Shown here: positions 40,868 to 49,062 of the stretch, in pieces
Numbering within the stretch: position 1 is the stretch's first letter
How the letters are laid out: each line of letters starts with the position of its first letter
Source: Nocardia suismassiliense
Lineage (GTDB): Bacteria; Actinomycetota; Actinomycetes; Mycobacteriales; Mycobacteriaceae
Reading direction: 5' to 3'
Assembly: GCF_900269665.1 (NCBI RefSeq)
Contig: NZ_LT985361.1
Coordinates: 4,368,723 to 4,432,722 of the forward strand
Length of the DNA stretch: 64,000 nucleotides
Made by a program: the position numbers and the translations under genes
The notes under the pieces: model-generated
What the model was told of the DNA's origin: nothing
What the model saw: only the letters and a program-made list of their open reading frames with translations
Database searches by the model: none

Positions 40868-41914
40868 CTAGGTGGCTGGAACACGAGCGGGTCCGGGCTG
40901 TATCCGGCGCATCGACCCGTCGAGCACCCCGCTGTCGCGTAGCTTCTCCAGGTGCGGCAGCCGGGTGAACTTCTGGAAGAAGTCGTCGTAGGTGAGGCCA
41001 CGCGCGGTGTACTCCTGGAACAGCTCGTCCGCCCCGGCCTGCACGGTCCACAGCGCGCGAAATCCGATGGCGGCGCGGGCAGCCGAGAAGTCGACGCGAT
41101 AGGAGCGCGGGTCGGCGCCGCTCTCGCCGGTGATGTTCAGCCGAGAACCGGGCACCGCCGCCACCACCGCCTGCGCGATATCGGCGACGGTGAGGTTGTT
41201 GGCCTCGGTGCCGATGTTGAAGGCGCGGCAGTGGATTGCCGCCGGGGGAGCGGTGAGACAGTTGGCGAAGGCCCACGCGATATCGCGCGCATGCACCAGC
41301 GGCCGCCACGGCGTGCCGTCGGAGAGCACCTTCACCTCGCCGGTCAGCGTGGCGTAGCCGACCAGGTTGTTGAGCACGATGTCGGCCCGCAACCGTGGCG
41401 AGAAGCCGAATGCCGTTGCGTTGCGCAGGAATACGGGGGAGAAGCCGGAGTCCGCGAGCGCGGCGACATCGTCCTCGACCCGCACCTTGCTCTCCGCGTA
41501 CGGGGTGATCGGACGCAACGGTGCGTCCTCGGTGACCAGGTCCGCGCCCGCGGCGCCGTAGACCGAACAGGTGGAGGCGTACAAGAACCGCCGCACCCCG
41601 GCCTCTTTGGCGAGCCGGGCCAACCGCACCGACGCGTGATGGTTGATGGCGTAGGTGATCTCGGGCGCCAGCGCGCCGAGCGGATCATTGGACAGCGCGG
41701 CGAGATGGATGACCGCGTCGAAGCCGCGCAGCTGGTCGACGGTCACATCGCGCAGGTCCACGGCCAGGCCGGGCGGATCGCCCGGCAGGTCGCCGAGGAC
41801 GCAGTCGGCGAAGAAGCCGGCGTCCAGGCCGACCACCTCGTGCGCATTGGCCCGCAGGACCGGCACCATGACGGTGCCGAGATACCCCTGGTGTCCGGTG
41901 ACGAGTACCCGCAT
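40868..41914 (-). CDS. NAD-dependent epimerase/dehydratase (extended SDR)
   Basis: A 348-residue nucleotide-sugar enzyme. The cofactor loop VTGHQGYLG is at residues 5-13. The active site has STCSVYG and YAESK (Tyr and Lys of YxxxK). It opens like UDP-glucose epimerases and dehydratases; the exact reaction (4,6-dehydration, epimerisation or reduction) is not settled by sequence. The adjoining cytidylyltransferase supplies a CDP-sugar that it may act on. The gap to the PIG-L gene upstream is 3 bp, so they are co-transcribed. No canonical CDP-glucose 4,6-dehydratase (RfbG) is present in the window, which leaves this enzyme as the best candidate for that step. Confidence 0.9.
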   Translation of the reverse strand: MRVLVTGHQGYLGTVMVPVLRANAHEVVGLDAGFFADCVLGDLPGDPPGLAVDLRDVTVDQLRGFDAVIHLAALSNDPLGALAPEITYAINHHASVRLARLAKEAGVRRFLYASTCSVYGAAGADLVTEDAPLRPITPYAESKVRVEDDVAALADSGFSPVFLRNATAFGFSPRLRADIVLNNLVGYATLTGEVKVLSDGTPWRPLVHARDIAWAFANCLTAPPAAIHCRAFNIGTEANNLTVADIAQAVVAAVPGSRLNITGESGADPRSYRVDFSAARAAIGFRALWTVQAGADELFQEYTARGLTYDDFFQKFTRLPHLEKLRDSGVLDGSMRRIQPGPARVPAT

Positions 41915-41917
41915 GGC

Positions 41918-42568
41918 TTACGAACCTCCGAAATCGATGACGGCCTTGTCGAGCACGAAAGCCTCGGCGTGCCCGGCGTGGCATTGCACGCCGCGCAGCC
42001 GGGTCAGGCCGGTGAACGCCTGCTCGTCGAACCAGTCCCGGTGGGCCTGGGACGGATAGTGCTTCAGTAGCAGCCGGGCCTTCTCCTCGGCGAGCGCCGC
42101 GGTGAGCCGGTGGTACACGCTGGGCGCGGGAGTGTCGCTCTCCCACTTGAGGATCTCGTAGCCGAGCACGAGGTGATCGCGGAACTCGGTCGGCACCAAC
42201 TCGGCCAGCAACCGATGATCCTGATGGGCATCGCCGCGCTGCGTGGCGAAGACCAGATCAGGTTCGGTCGTGGCGCGAAAGGTGTTGAGCGCGTCCTTGA
42301 TTCGGTCCCAGTGGGCCGGGGCCCGGCCGTCGGGTAGGTCGAGCACGGTCAGATCGACCTCGGCACCCGGGCAGAACGCTTCCAGCGCAAGGCTTTCCTC
42401 GTCCGCCCGTGCGGTCCCGCCGCCGGACAGGACCAGGGCGCGCACCCGCAGACCCGGGTGTGCGCGAGCCAGCGTCAGCAGCGTCGCGCCCATGCCGATG
42501 GCGATGTCGTCGCAGTGCGCGCCGAGAACCGCGATCTCGGCGACCGCTCCGACGCCGAGTCGGATCAC
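41918..42568 (-). CDS. PIG-L family deacetylase
   Basis: A 216-residue zinc deacetylase of the LmbE/PIG-L family. The N-terminal metal motif, normally AHPDD, reads AHCDD (His18, Cys19, Asp20, Asp21). The second motif DAHQDH (His115, His118) is intact. Family members remove N-acetyl groups from GlcNAc-type sugars such as in mycothiol or GPI synthesis. The start is GTG 42568, overlapping the TGA of the cytidylyltransferase gene by 4 bp. The next gene starts 3 bp downstream. In the module it may expose an amine on the sugar. The Pro to Cys change is next to a metal ligand and could alter metal binding. Confidence 0.88.
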   Translation of the reverse strand: MIRLGVGAVAEIAVLGAHCDDIAIGMGATLLTLARAHPGLRVRALVLSGGGTARADEESLALEAFCPGAEVDLTVLDLPDGRAPAHWDRIKDALNTFRATTEPDLVFATQRGDAHQDHRLLAELVPTEFRDHLVLGYEILKWESDTPAPSVYHRLTAALAEEKARLLLKHYPSQAHRDWFDEQAFTGLTRLRGVQCHAGHAEAFVLDKAVIDFGGS

Positions 42569-43341
42569 GCGTGCTCCCAGACCATCCAGGGCCGGTCGCC
42601 GCTGCGGTAGCCCGCGTCGAGTTCGGCGCGCTCCTTGAACGTGTCGGCGGGCTTCCAGAAGCCGAGATGCTGATAGCCGTACAGCCGGCCCTGCCCGGCC
42701 AGCGTGCCGCACGCGTCCGCGACCAGATCGCCGCCCGGCGGCAGCAGATCGAAGATCTCCTGGTTCAGCACGAAGTAACCGCCGTTCTCCCACAACGGCA
42801 TTCGCGACACCGGCATGATCTCCTTGACCTCGCCGGTCGGCTTCATGTCCACGCAGTGGAACGACGACTGCGGCGGCACCACCATCATCGACGCGGCCGC
42901 GCCGGACTCGGTGAACTTCTCGATCATGTCGTCCAGCGGTGCGTCGGTGAGCACGTCGGCGTAGTTCGCCAGGAAACGCTCGTCACTGCCGACATGTTCG
43001 CGGACCCGGCGCAGCCGCTCGCCGATGGGCGATTCCACGCCGGTGTCGACAAAGGTGATCTGCCAGTCGCTGATATCGGACCGCAGCATTTCTACCCGGC
43101 CGTCCTTGATGACGAAGTCGTTGGACACCGATTCCTGGTAGGTCAGAAAGAAATTCTTGATGTGCAGACCGCCGTAGCCGAGGCACAGGATGAATTCCTT
43201 GTGCCCGTAGTGCGCGTAATAACGCATCACATGCCACAGCAGCGGTCGTGGGCCGACCAGCTGCATGGGCTTCGGAATCATGTCATCGGTCCCGTCACGC
43301 ATCCGCATGCCGTATCCGCCGCAGAACAGCACAACCTTCAT
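42565..43341 (-). CDS. rfbF: Glucose-1-phosphate cytidylyltransferase
   Basis: A 258-residue nucleotidyltransferase. The start VVLFCGGYGMRMRD is the signature loop of the family (RfbF type). Other motifs are IPKPMQLVGPRPLLWHVMRYYAHYG (signature KPMQLVG), the metal aspartate in NYADVLTD, and VDTGVESPIGERL. RfbF joins CTP and glucose-1-phosphate to CDP-glucose, the entry to CDP-dideoxy and branched-chain sugars. The length is normal. It is coupled on both sides by 4-bp overlaps: the methyltransferase stop at 43338 and the PIG-L start at 42568. The start at 43341 matches the family; the frame's upstream extension overlaps the methyltransferase gene in another frame. Confidence 0.94.
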   Translation of the reverse strand: MKVVLFCGGYGMRMRDGTDDMIPKPMQLVGPRPLLWHVMRYYAHYGHKEFILCLGYGGLHIKNFFLTYQESVSNDFVIKDGRVEMLRSDISDWQITFVDTGVESPIGERLRRVREHVGSDERFLANYADVLTDAPLDDMIEKFTESGAAASMMVVPPQSSFHCVDMKPTGEVKEIMPVSRMPLWENGGYFVLNQEIFDLLPPGGDLVADACGTLAGQGRLYGYQHLGFWKPADTFKERAELDAGYRSGDRPWMVWEHA

Positions 43342-44675
43342 CGCGCTCCCCTCCCTGTCTTTCCTGAATGTGTAGCGCTGTTCACTTCGTTGTGACTGGT
43401 GAGATCGGCACGATGCAGTGCCGGAAGCGGGTAGACCAATTCGGCTCCCCACGAGGCGATGTGGCGCAGTTGCGCGGTGATCTCGGTTTCGAGATTCCAC
43501 GGCAGCACCAGCACGACGTCCGGACGATCGAGCTCGATCCGGTCGGGTGCGTAGATCGGGATCCGGGTGCCCGGGGTGAAGCGTCCGTGCTTGTACGGAT
43601 TCCGGTCGACGGTGTATTCGAGCAGGTCGGTGCGGATGCCGCAGTAGTTGAGCAGGGTGTTGCCCTTGCCCGGTGCGCCGTAGCCGACGACGCGTTTGCC
43701 CGCGGCGCGCTGGTCGAGCAGGAAACGCAGCAGGTCGTGGCGGACCGTCTCGGTGCGCGGGCGCAGCTGGGTGTAGCCGTCCACCTGATGTAGCCCCGCA
43801 TCCCGTTCCAGCCGGAGCACGTCGGCTACCCGGCTGGCCGGCGTGGCGCCGAGCGCCGTCGGGCGGGCCCACAGGCGTAGCGAGCCGCCATGGGTGTCCA
43901 GCAACTCGACATCGACGACCGACAGACCGGCGGACGCCAGCGCCCGCTGCGCCGAATGCACGGTGTAGTACTGGAAGTGCTCGTGGTAGATCGTGTCGAA
44001 CTGGCCGAGTCGCAACAGGTTCAGCGCGTGGTGCACCTCGATGGAGAGCCAGCCGTCGTCGGCCATCAGCTCGCGCAGCGACCTGGTGAAGCCGCGCAGA
44101 TCGGGCACGTGCGCGTACACGTTGTTGGCGACCACCAGGTCCGCGGGCCGGTGTGCCGCACGGATCTTCGCGGCCGAGTCCTCGTCCAGGAAGGTGGTCT
44201 CGGTGGGTACGCCCGCCGCCCGCGCGGCGTCGCCGACGTTCACCGAGGGTTCCACGCCGAGGCAGGGGATGCCCGCCGCCACCGCGTGCCGCAGCAGGTA
44301 GCCGTCGTTGCTCGCCACCTCGACGACGAAGGATTGCGCAGTCAGGCCGAGCCGGTCGATCGCCTGTGCGACAAAGGTTTGCGCGTGCCGCACCCAGCTG
44401 TCCGAGTACGACGAGAAATACGCGTACTCGGTGAACGTGTCCGCGGGAGTGATCAACGCCGGAATCTGCAACAGCAGACAGTCCGTGCACAGCCGGAGAT
44501 GCAGCGGGTAGGTTGGTTCGGGAAGGTCGAGTTCGTCCGGTGCGAGAAATTTCTCGCACGGCGGCGTCGCTCCCAAATCGAGCACGCTCGTCAAGCGCTC
44601 GGAATCACACAGTCGACATAACAACGAAGCCCACCTTCTGCCGAGAGCCGTACCTCCGGCGCATTGCCGGCGCAC
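43338..44675 (-). CDS. Class I SAM-dependent methyltransferase with zinc-binding domain (NDP-sugar C-methyltransferase-like)
   Basis: A 445-residue protein, or 428 residues if the TTG at 44624 is the real start. The zinc ribbon has Cys20, Cys23, Cys63 and Cys66. The SAM motif VVEVASNDGYLL at about 117-128 matches the family. The methyltransferase domain is followed by a C-terminal domain with KRVVGYGAPGKGNTLL. This is the architecture of TylC3/NovU-type sugar C-3 or C-5 methyltransferases, which need a 4-keto-6-deoxy sugar. It is the first gene of the sugar module. It is paralogous to the gene at 39669 but has a more canonical SAM motif. The start at 44675 lacks a clear ribosome site; agaagg lies upstream of TTG 44624, so the shorter form is possible. 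Confidence 0.85.
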   Translation of the reverse strand: MRRQCAGGTALGRRWASLLCRLCDSERLTSVLDLGATPPCEKFLAPDELDLPEPTYPLHLRLCTDCLLLQIPALITPADTFTEYAYFSSYSDSWVRHAQTFVAQAIDRLGLTAQSFVVEVASNDGYLLRHAVAAGIPCLGVEPSVNVGDAARAAGVPTETTFLDEDSAAKIRAAHRPADLVVANNVYAHVPDLRGFTRSLRELMADDGWLSIEVHHALNLLRLGQFDTIYHEHFQYYTVHSAQRALASAGLSVVDVELLDTHGGSLRLWARPTALGATPASRVADVLRLERDAGLHQVDGYTQLRPRTETVRHDLLRFLLDQRAAGKRVVGYGAPGKGNTLLNYCGIRTDLLEYTVDRNPYKHGRFTPGTRIPIYAPDRIELDRPDVVLVLPWNLETEITAQLRHIASWGAELVYPLPALHRADLTSHNEVNSATHSGKTGRGAR

Positions 44676-45116
44676 CCCTGAAGTCGACCCGATGCAGTGA
44701 GACGTTACAACGAATGCCCCGCGTGTCGTAGCTGAAATCGGCTGGTCTCAAAGTAATTTCCGGTAATTTTCCCCTGTTTCCGACGAGTAGCTTCCGGATG
44801 GCTACCGGGTTGCTTGGTGGTTCCGCCCCCATCGGATGAATTCGCCTGCGGATAGCGAAGGTTCGCGACCTGGTCTCCTGTGCCGCCGAACGCCCGAAAC
44901 ATACCGGGGCGGAAAACCGACCGTTACCCTGTCGGCTACCACGTGGAACACTTTGCGGCCCTGATGATTCGACATGTGAAACGGATTGTGTTCTGTAACA
45001 ATCGGGCTCTGGCCGCCGAAGGACGGGACACCGAGGCGTCAGGATGATGTCGCGGGGACCGGTCAACGCAGATCGGGGGGCTTTCTTTTTTCTCTCCTAG
45101 GGGGAGGTGCGTTTCC
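44676..45116. other. Long divergent promoter region of the sugar-module and priming-transferase genes
   Basis: The 441-bp gap holds no convincing gene. It is notably AT-richer than the surroundings in patches (around 44735-44775 and 44975-45005). An inverted repeat gattgt-N8-acaatc lies at 44984-45003. A run of pyrimidines followed by ctaggggg just upstream of the sugar transferase start supplies its ribosome site. The size suggests regulated promoters for the minus-strand module and the plus-strand transferase. Confidence 0.5.
44984..45003. promoter_or_regulatory. Inverted repeat in the divergent polysaccharide promoter region
   Basis: 6-bp arms gattgt and acaatc are separated by 8 bp (gttctgta). 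The repeat lies 114 bp upstream of the sugar transferase and could be an operator; the short arms make chance plausible. Confidence 0.25.
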
Positions 45117-46628
45117 ATGAGCTACGAGCTCGCCGACGACGACGATCTGGACTATCGTCGATCGCCGCACAGCATGCCGCGCTCCGAGCGTGAACGATGG
45201 CAGGCCGAGTATGTAAAACGGATAGGCGCAACAGATTTCGCCGTGATCGTGGTTGCGGTGGCGCTGGCGCAGATCATCCGGTTCGGCGGGCCCGCCGCGC
45301 CGCCGCTGGCCTGGCACCTGCCCTACGAAGTGGGGTACACGGTCGTCTCCGGCGTGCTCGCGCTGAGCTGGGCCGGCTTCCTCGCGGTGGGCAACACCCG
45401 CTCACCGCAGGTGGTGGGCAGCGGCAGCGAGGAGTACCGGCGCTTGGTCGCCGCGACGCTGCGACTGTTCGGTGTGCTCGCGATCTTGTCGCTGGTGTTC
45501 CAGATCGAGTTCGCTCGTGGCTATTTGGCGATTGCACTACCGCTCGGTCTGTTCGGGCTGATGCTCAACAGATTGCTGTGGCGAATCCACGCACGGCAGC
45601 TGCGCGCCCGGGGGGAGTACCGGACCTCGGTCCTCGTCGTCGGTTGCGCGGAGGCGGCACAGGCGATGGCCAATGCCTTCGCCCGCGACCCGGCCTCGGG
45701 CTACCGGGTGGTCGGGGTGTGTATTCCGAACGGGCTCAACGAGATTACCGAGTACATCCGGGAACCCTCGGGGCACACGTTCTCCGTGGTCGGCAGCGAC
45801 CGCACGGTGCTCGACGCGGTGCGCCGCAGCGGCGCCGACACCGTGGCGGTCACCGCGACCGATCACCTCGGCCCGGTCGAACTGCGGCGGATGGCCTGGG
45901 AACTCGACCCGCTCGGCGTCGAACTGATCGTCGCGCCCGGCGTCGTCGATATCGCGGGCACGCGGCTGACGAATCGTTTCGTCGCGGGTGTGCCGATGCT
46001 GCACATCGCCAAACCGCAATACGACCGCGCCAAGTCGACCGGCAAGGCGGTGTTCGACATGTGCTTCGCGGCCGCGGTGCTGGTGGTGATCGCGCCGACC
46101 ATGCTGGCCATCGCGCTGGCGGTGAAACTGACCAGTCCGGGACCGGTGTTCTACCTGTCCGAGCGAATCGGGCGGGGCGGCAAGCCCTTCCGGATGATCA
46201 AGTTCCGCAGCATGTACATCGAGGCGGAGGCGGGCGTGGACACGCTCATCGCGCGCCACGGCGGCAATCCGGTCTTCTTCAAGATGAAGGACGATCCGCG
46301 AATCACGCCGGTAGGCAAGATCATTCGCAAGTTCAGCCTGGACGAGCTGCCGCAGTTCTTCAACGTGCTGCGCGGTGAGATGAGCGTGGTCGGGCCGCGC
46401 CCGCAGGTGCAGCGTGAGGTGGACAGCTACGACGGCGAGATGCGGCGCAGGCTGCTGGTCAAGCCGGGGGTCACCGGGCTCTGGCAGGTCAGTGGCCGGT
46501 CGGACCTCTCGCTGGAAGACTCGGTGCGACTGGACCTTTCGTACGTGGAGAACTGGTCCATGGTGCTGGATCTACTGCTCATCGCCCGGACGATCGGCGC
46601 GGTGACCCGTGGCGCGGGAGCTTACTGA
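45117..46628 (+). CDS. Polyprenyl-phosphate sugar-1-phosphate transferase (priming glycosyltransferase)
   Basis: A 503-residue membrane protein. Four or five hydrophobic segments occur in the first 160 residues. A CoA-binding-like Rossmann region follows (TSVLVVGCAEAAQAMANAF). The C-terminal bacterial sugar transferase domain starts with a reentrant helix (KAVFDMCFAAAVLVVIAPTML). Its catalytic core shows GRGGKPFRMIKFRSM, DELPQFFNVLRGEMSVVGPRP and VKPGVTGLWQVSGRSD. This is the WbaP/CpsE class that moves a sugar-1-phosphate from a UDP-sugar to undecaprenyl phosphate, starting a repeat unit. It is the only plus-strand gene here; the sugar module is divergent. Its end overlaps the convergent heme oxygenase gene by 7 bp. 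Confidence 0.93.
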   Translation: MSYELADDDDLDYRRSPHSMPRSERERWQAEYVKRIGATDFAVIVVAVALAQIIRFGGPAAPPLAWHLPYEVGYTVVSGVLALSWAGFLAVGNTRSPQVVGSGSEEYRRLVAATLRLFGVLAILSLVFQIEFARGYLAIALPLGLFGLMLNRLLWRIHARQLRARGEYRTSVLVVGCAEAAQAMANAFARDPASGYRVVGVCIPNGLNEITEYIREPSGHTFSVVGSDRTVLDAVRRSGADTVAVTATDHLGPVELRRMAWELDPLGVELIVAPGVVDIAGTRLTNRFVAGVPMLHIAKPQYDRAKSTGKAVFDMCFAAAVLVVIAPTMLAIALAVKLTSPGPVFYLSERIGRGGKPFRMIKFRSMYIEAEAGVDTLIARHGGNPVFFKMKDDPRITPVGKIIRKFSLDELPQFFNVLRGEMSVVGPRPQVQREVDSYDGEMRRRLLVKPGVTGLWQVSGRSDLSLEDSVRLDLSYVENWSMVLDLLLIARTIGAVTRGAGAY

Positions 46629-47278
46629 GCGGCCGGAAACTCTTGCGCGAGTTCTTGGAACAGCGCGGTGTTCATCGCGAACGCGCGCTGTCCCTCGTCG
46701 AGGACGCGGCGGCGCTCGAGATCGTCGAGCGGCAGCTGGTCGAGCAGGCTGCGGTATTCGCGCTTGAACGCGGCCGGGTTGCCGACGCCGTCGAAGACGT
46801 AGAAGCGGACGCCGTCGCCACGGTGCGGCAGGTTCCACAGCTTCTCGGCGGTCCCGCGGATGACCTGTCCGCCGGAGAGGTCGCCGAGGTAGCGGGTGTA
46901 GTGGTGCGCGATGTAGCCGGCGGGCCAGTCCCGGGCGCACTCGTCGATACGCGCGGCGTAGGCGGCGGTGGCGGGCAGCGGGTCGAGTCCGGCGCGCCAG
47001 TCCGGGCCGATGAGGTGGGCGAGGTCGCGTTCGAGCTCGGCGGTGCGGGCCAGTTCGGGCCGGATGAACGGACCGGCGATCGGGTCCTCCCTCAGCGTGT
47101 CCCAGCGGCTCTCCAGTGCGCGGTAGATGAACCAGAGTTGGCCGGTGTAGCGGTGATACGAGTCGACCCCGAGCGCCCCGCCGAGCATGTCGCTCATGAA
47201 CCGCGAGTTCTCGGCCTCCGCGTGCTGCTGCTCGGTCGCGCTACGGATCTGTTTCGAGAACGGCGTTGCCTCCGACAT
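46622..47278 (-). CDS. Heme oxygenase (biliverdin-producing, HmuO-like)
   Basis: A 218-residue soluble helical protein. The proximal heme ligand is His19 in EQQHAEAE, the distal helix carries GDLSGGQ at 131-137, and the family ends with a helix near QRAFAMNTALFQEL. It splits heme into biliverdin, carbon monoxide and iron, using host or environmental heme as an iron source. A DtxR/IdeR-like box lies 38-56 bp upstream, in line with induction under low iron. The last codons overlap the end of the convergent sugar transferase by 7 bp. No heme-uptake genes are adjacent. Confidence 0.94.
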   Translation of the reverse strand: MSEATPFSKQIRSATEQQHAEAENSRFMSDMLGGALGVDSYHRYTGQLWFIYRALESRWDTLREDPIAGPFIRPELARTAELERDLAHLIGPDWRAGLDPLPATAAYAARIDECARDWPAGYIAHHYTRYLGDLSGGQVIRGTAEKLWNLPHRGDGVRFYVFDGVGNPAAFKREYRSLLDQLPLDDLERRRVLDEGQRAFAMNTALFQELAQEFPAAQ

Positions 47279-47315
47279 ATGCGAACCACCTCACTCGCGC
47301 ACCTGCGGGTCGCCT

Positions 47316-47334
47316 TCTAGTATGGCTACCCTAA
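47316..47334. promoter_or_regulatory. DtxR/IdeR-like iron box upstream of heme oxygenase
   Basis: The minus strand reads TTAGGGTAGCCATACTAGA. Against the IdeR consensus TTAGGTTAGGCTAACCTAA it matches 12 of 19 positions, strongest in the left half. An additional TTAGTTAGG lies just upstream. It sits 38 bp from the start codon, a normal place for an iron-dependent repressor. Confidence 0.5.
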
Positions 47335-47396
47335 CTAACTCGTATGACCATACCGGGTTCACGTGCGCGGCGCACGTACCTGCCTCACTCAATGGG

Positions 47397-48926
47397 CTAT
47401 TGGATCGGCGGCGGCCTGCGGCGCCCGCGCGGCCGGATCCGGCGCACGATCGGCCGGCGCAGCGAGCCGAAGCGGCGCAGGATGCGCGGCCGTCGAACGG
47501 TACGGTCGAACCATTCGCCGAGGGTGACGCCGGCGGCCAGCGCGCAGCCGACGCCGAAGGCGAGCAGCAGCTGATTCGCGCCGAGCACCAGTTCGTCGTT
47601 GAGCACGGCATACAGTCCGCGGTAGAGCTTGAGACCGGGCAGCAGCGGGGTGATGCCTGCGATGGCGACGACCAGCGGGGGAGTGAGCGCGCGGCGCGCC
47701 ATGAGACCACCGGCCATGCCGATCACAGTTGCGGCGACACCAGAGGACAGCACCGGGCCGAACCCGATCTCCTGAACCACCAGATAGCAGATGGTGCCCG
47801 CGGCGCCACTGCCCGCCGCGGCGGTGAGCGCGCGTTTCTCGGCGTAGCAGGCGAGCGCGAAGGCGAGCGACGCGACCGCACCGGCCACGATCTGCACCGG
47901 CAGATCGATGATGCCGCCCGCCGGTGTGGTCAGGATCGGCGGCACCGTGGCGCCGAAGAGCCAGCCGATACGCAGCGTGAGCGCGATGCCCGCGATGATG
48001 CCGCCGGTCATCATCATCACCTCGAGCATGCGGGCCGTCGAGGTGATCGGCGCCCCGGTTATGCCGTCCTGCACCGCGCCGACCAGTTGTAATCCACTGA
48101 GCAGCACGGTGATTCCGGCCGCGATGATCAGCGCCGGATCCACCTGGATGCCTAACGGCTCGGCCAGGGTGGCGAGCACGACGGCGGGGGTGGCGGCGAT
48201 CGCACCACCCACCATGTGCTGGAAGAAGAACGGTAATCCGTAGCGGTTGAGCACGCGGTTGGACCGGTCGATGGCCAGCGTTGTCACGAAACTGACTGCC
48301 GCGACGACGATTCCGCCACCGAGCAGCGCGGCGATCGCCGCGGCCAGCAGCGACCAGCCGAAGGTAGCCGTCCAGCGGTGGTAGGGGTGCGGCGCCGTGG
48401 TGATCGTGTCGAGTGCGGCGCGCGCGTCCTCCGGCGCGACCACCTCGTTGCGGATGCGGCGGGTCAGCCGGTCGACCGCAGCCAGCCTGGTGAAGTCCAG
48501 CGACCGGTAGGTCACGATCCGCATGGAACTGGCCGGCGGCAGTCGCGGGCCCCGATCGGCCCAGATCCTGATCGAGTCGTAGGTGACGTCCACATCGCAG
48601 CGCGCCAGCCCGTAGGTGGCGGCGATGAAGCGCACCTGGGTGGTCGTATCGATCACGCCCGTCCCCGAAGCCAGCACCACCTCGCCGACGCGCACCGCGA
48701 GATCCAGTACCTCCGCCACCCGCGCGTCGTCGGTGAGGTCGATCGGTTGCAGCGGCGAAGGCGCCGCCACGATCGTGTCCGCCGTAGCCGGCCGATCAGC
48801 GACCAGCTTCCCGACCGCCTGACTCACCACCGGCATGCGCCGCCCGCGCCGGAACAGCCGCCGCCGACCGAGATGATCGACCCGCGTCTCCGTGCTGTCG
48901 CCTCCCGGCAGCGTGTCTGAATCCAT
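47397..48926 (-). CDS. thrE: ThrE-family threonine/serine exporter
   Basis: A 509-residue membrane protein. An N-terminal soluble part of about 200 residues precedes some ten hydrophobic segments. The N-terminal half matches ThrE (LDLAVRVGEVVLASGTGVIDTTTQVRFIAATYG; signature ASGTGVIDTT and VTYDSIRIW). The C-terminal half is the second ThrE-type membrane domain (AEKRALTAAAGSGAAGTICYL). ThrE of Corynebacterium glutamicum exports threonine and serine with the proton motive force. The start at ATG 48926 is followed by an acidic lead; an upstream in-frame ATG at 49016 has poorer coding character. It stands alone between the heme oxygenase and the LVIVD protein genes. Confidence 0.9.
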   Translation of the reverse strand: MDSDTLPGGDSTETRVDHLGRRRLFRRGRRMPVVSQAVGKLVADRPATADTIVAAPSPLQPIDLTDDARVAEVLDLAVRVGEVVLASGTGVIDTTTQVRFIAATYGLARCDVDVTYDSIRIWADRGPRLPPASSMRIVTYRSLDFTRLAAVDRLTRRIRNEVVAPEDARAALDTITTAPHPYHRWTATFGWSLLAAAIAALLGGGIVVAAVSFVTTLAIDRSNRVLNRYGLPFFFQHMVGGAIAATPAVVLATLAEPLGIQVDPALIIAAGITVLLSGLQLVGAVQDGITGAPITSTARMLEVMMMTGGIIAGIALTLRIGWLFGATVPPILTTPAGGIIDLPVQIVAGAVASLAFALACYAEKRALTAAAGSGAAGTICYLVVQEIGFGPVLSSGVAATVIGMAGGLMARRALTPPLVVAIAGITPLLPGLKLYRGLYAVLNDELVLGANQLLLAFGVGCALAAGVTLGEWFDRTVRRPRILRRFGSLRRPIVRRIRPRGRRRPPPIQ

Positions 48927-49062
48927 GCACGCGAACGTAGTCACCTCCCCGCGACCTTCGCATCCGGGCTGGCACAACGGCCCGCCGACCGCGTGTCGGG
49001 CGGCCTGGATGATCATTCGCCGCCCGGCACGCAGCAGGTGACGCCGCGTGGTACCTGGTCGG

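Noticed and set aside
42565..44559. 664-codon minus-strand frame through RfbF
   Set aside because: Only the last 258 codons match RfbF; the rest is a shadow of the methyltransferase gene in another frame.
44605..45066. 153-codon minus-strand frame in the long promoter gap
   Set aside because: No family resemblance, mixed base use, and its end overlaps the methyltransferase start region; it is best read as non-coding.
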